Source of the DNA: Opeltia flavorubescens
Taxonomy: Eukaryota; Ascomycota; Lecanoromycetes; Teloschistales; Teloschistaceae
DNA: 64,000 nucleotides
Assembly: GCA_000442125.1 (NCBI GenBank)
Contig: KE546983.1
Location: 186,001-250,000, forward strand
Direction of reading: 5' to 3'
This document shows positions 63,766 through 64,000 of the stretch, piece after piece. How positions within the stretch are numbered: position 1 is the stretch's first letter; every line of letters begins with the position of its first letter. The position numbers were made by a program, and so were the translations under genes. Under the pieces are notes generated by a model. It was not told the DNA's origin, did not search any database, and worked only from the letters and a program-made list of their open reading frames with translations.

Positions 63766-64000
63766 TCGAAATAGGTTGAGTTTTGGGGTGGGTTTTAGCA
63801 AATTTTCAAAATCTAAAAAAACCCCGTTGGCTTTTTTAGCGCCGGGAGCTAATACTAGCGCGCTAGATTTTAATACGAGTTAGAGCCGAAAAATACCTAT
63901 AATTTTTATATATAAATATTTTTTATATTTATTATAGTTATCTAGATATTAAAAATACGCTAACGCGTTTTTTTCTCTAAGTCCGCAAAACGGGGCCCCA
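63766..64000. mobile_element. Second copy of the short TIR element, cut by the window end
   Basis: Matches 29,662-29,890 almost throughout, including the palindrome CTAGCGCGCTAG (63,855-63,866) and the word TTAGCGCCGGGAGCTAATAC. It is less mutated than the copy in A (it keeps TTGGGGTGGG and CCCCGTTGG). Its left end begins TCGAAATAGG; the right inverted repeat would lie beyond the window. Confidence 0.7.

Larger units (their letters stand above)
16491..64000. other. AT-rich, RIP-mutated heterochromatin-like domain
   Basis: Composition changes abruptly near 16,490 and stays very AT-rich to the end of the window. CA and TG dinucleotides are almost absent while CG and CT/AG persist (islands such as CGCG, GCGC, CTAG). 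This is the pattern left when C in CpA is changed to T on both strands. Paired repeats inside differ essentially by transitions. No intact gene, tRNA or rRNA is seen. Everything that can be resolved is nested mobile elements, listed separately. Confidence 0.9.

Noticed and set aside
63580-63801. Minus-strand 73-codon open frame rich in N, I, F and K.
   Set aside because: Chance opening in AT-rich DNA; it crosses the border of the short TIR element.
16491-64000. Mitochondrial or plasmid origin of the AT-rich DNA.
   Set aside because: No mitochondrial genes, tRNAs or rRNAs; CA/TG depletion with CG kept and paired LTRs with target duplications point to RIP-mutated nuclear repeats.

Overview
The window looks like a piece of a filamentous ascomycete (Pezizomycotina) chromosome. 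The genes carry short introns of 49-65 bp with GT..AG ends and CTAAC/CTGAC-like branch points, and the protein families (fungal rhodopsin-domain receptor, DHA1-type MFS transporter, alkylcitrate enzymes) are typical of that group. The second part of the window is extremely AT-rich DNA. It has lost almost all CpA/TpG but kept CpG, which is the footprint of repeat-induced point mutation (RIP). The class within Pezizomycotina cannot be resolved from what I can see.

Layout. Positions 1 to about 16.49 kb are gene-bearing, normal-composition DNA. In order they hold: a small single-pass membrane protein (+), a SAP-like/membrane protein with an in-frame stop (+), an AT-rich insertion bounded by inverted repeats, a seven-helix rhodopsin-domain protein (-), an MFS exporter (+), a PrpD/2-methylcitrate dehydratase-like enzyme (-), a citrate synthase-like enzyme (+), a phosphatidylethanolamine-binding-protein (PEBP) homologue (+), a methyltransferase (-), and a short degraded reading frame.

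The dehydratase and the citrate synthase are divergently transcribed from a shared 0.7 kb promoter. With the adjacent PEBP gene, the methyltransferase and the exporter, they look like part of an alkylcitrate-type secondary-metabolite cluster, most like the maleidride type. The synthase would join an acyl-CoA to oxaloacetate, the dehydratase would make the maleic-anhydride precursor, PEBP-like proteins assist dimerisation in known maleidride clusters, and the transporter would export the product. No polyketide or fatty-acid synthase and no ketosteroid-isomerase-like cyclase is visible here. The cluster is therefore incomplete in this window or ends at the AT-rich border.

From about 16.49 kb to the end the DNA is a nest of old, RIP-mutated LTR retrotransposons with no intact gene. 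By matching terminal repeats and target-site duplications I resolve five Ty3/gypsy elements. Element 1 (-) is at 17,221-24,415. Element 2 (-, same family) spans 24,753-59,099. Copies A (24,979-32,922) and B (34,612-42,301) are a second family inserted in element 2, both on the + strand. Element 3 is an 11.3 kb chromodomain-bearing element (47,512-58,810, +), also inserted in element 2. Smaller elements are inserted in these: a short TIR element in copy A (second copy at the window end), a GC-rich 464 bp element in element 3, and a ~675 bp repeat in element 2 (second copy at 62.9 kb). The nesting gives a relative insertion order.
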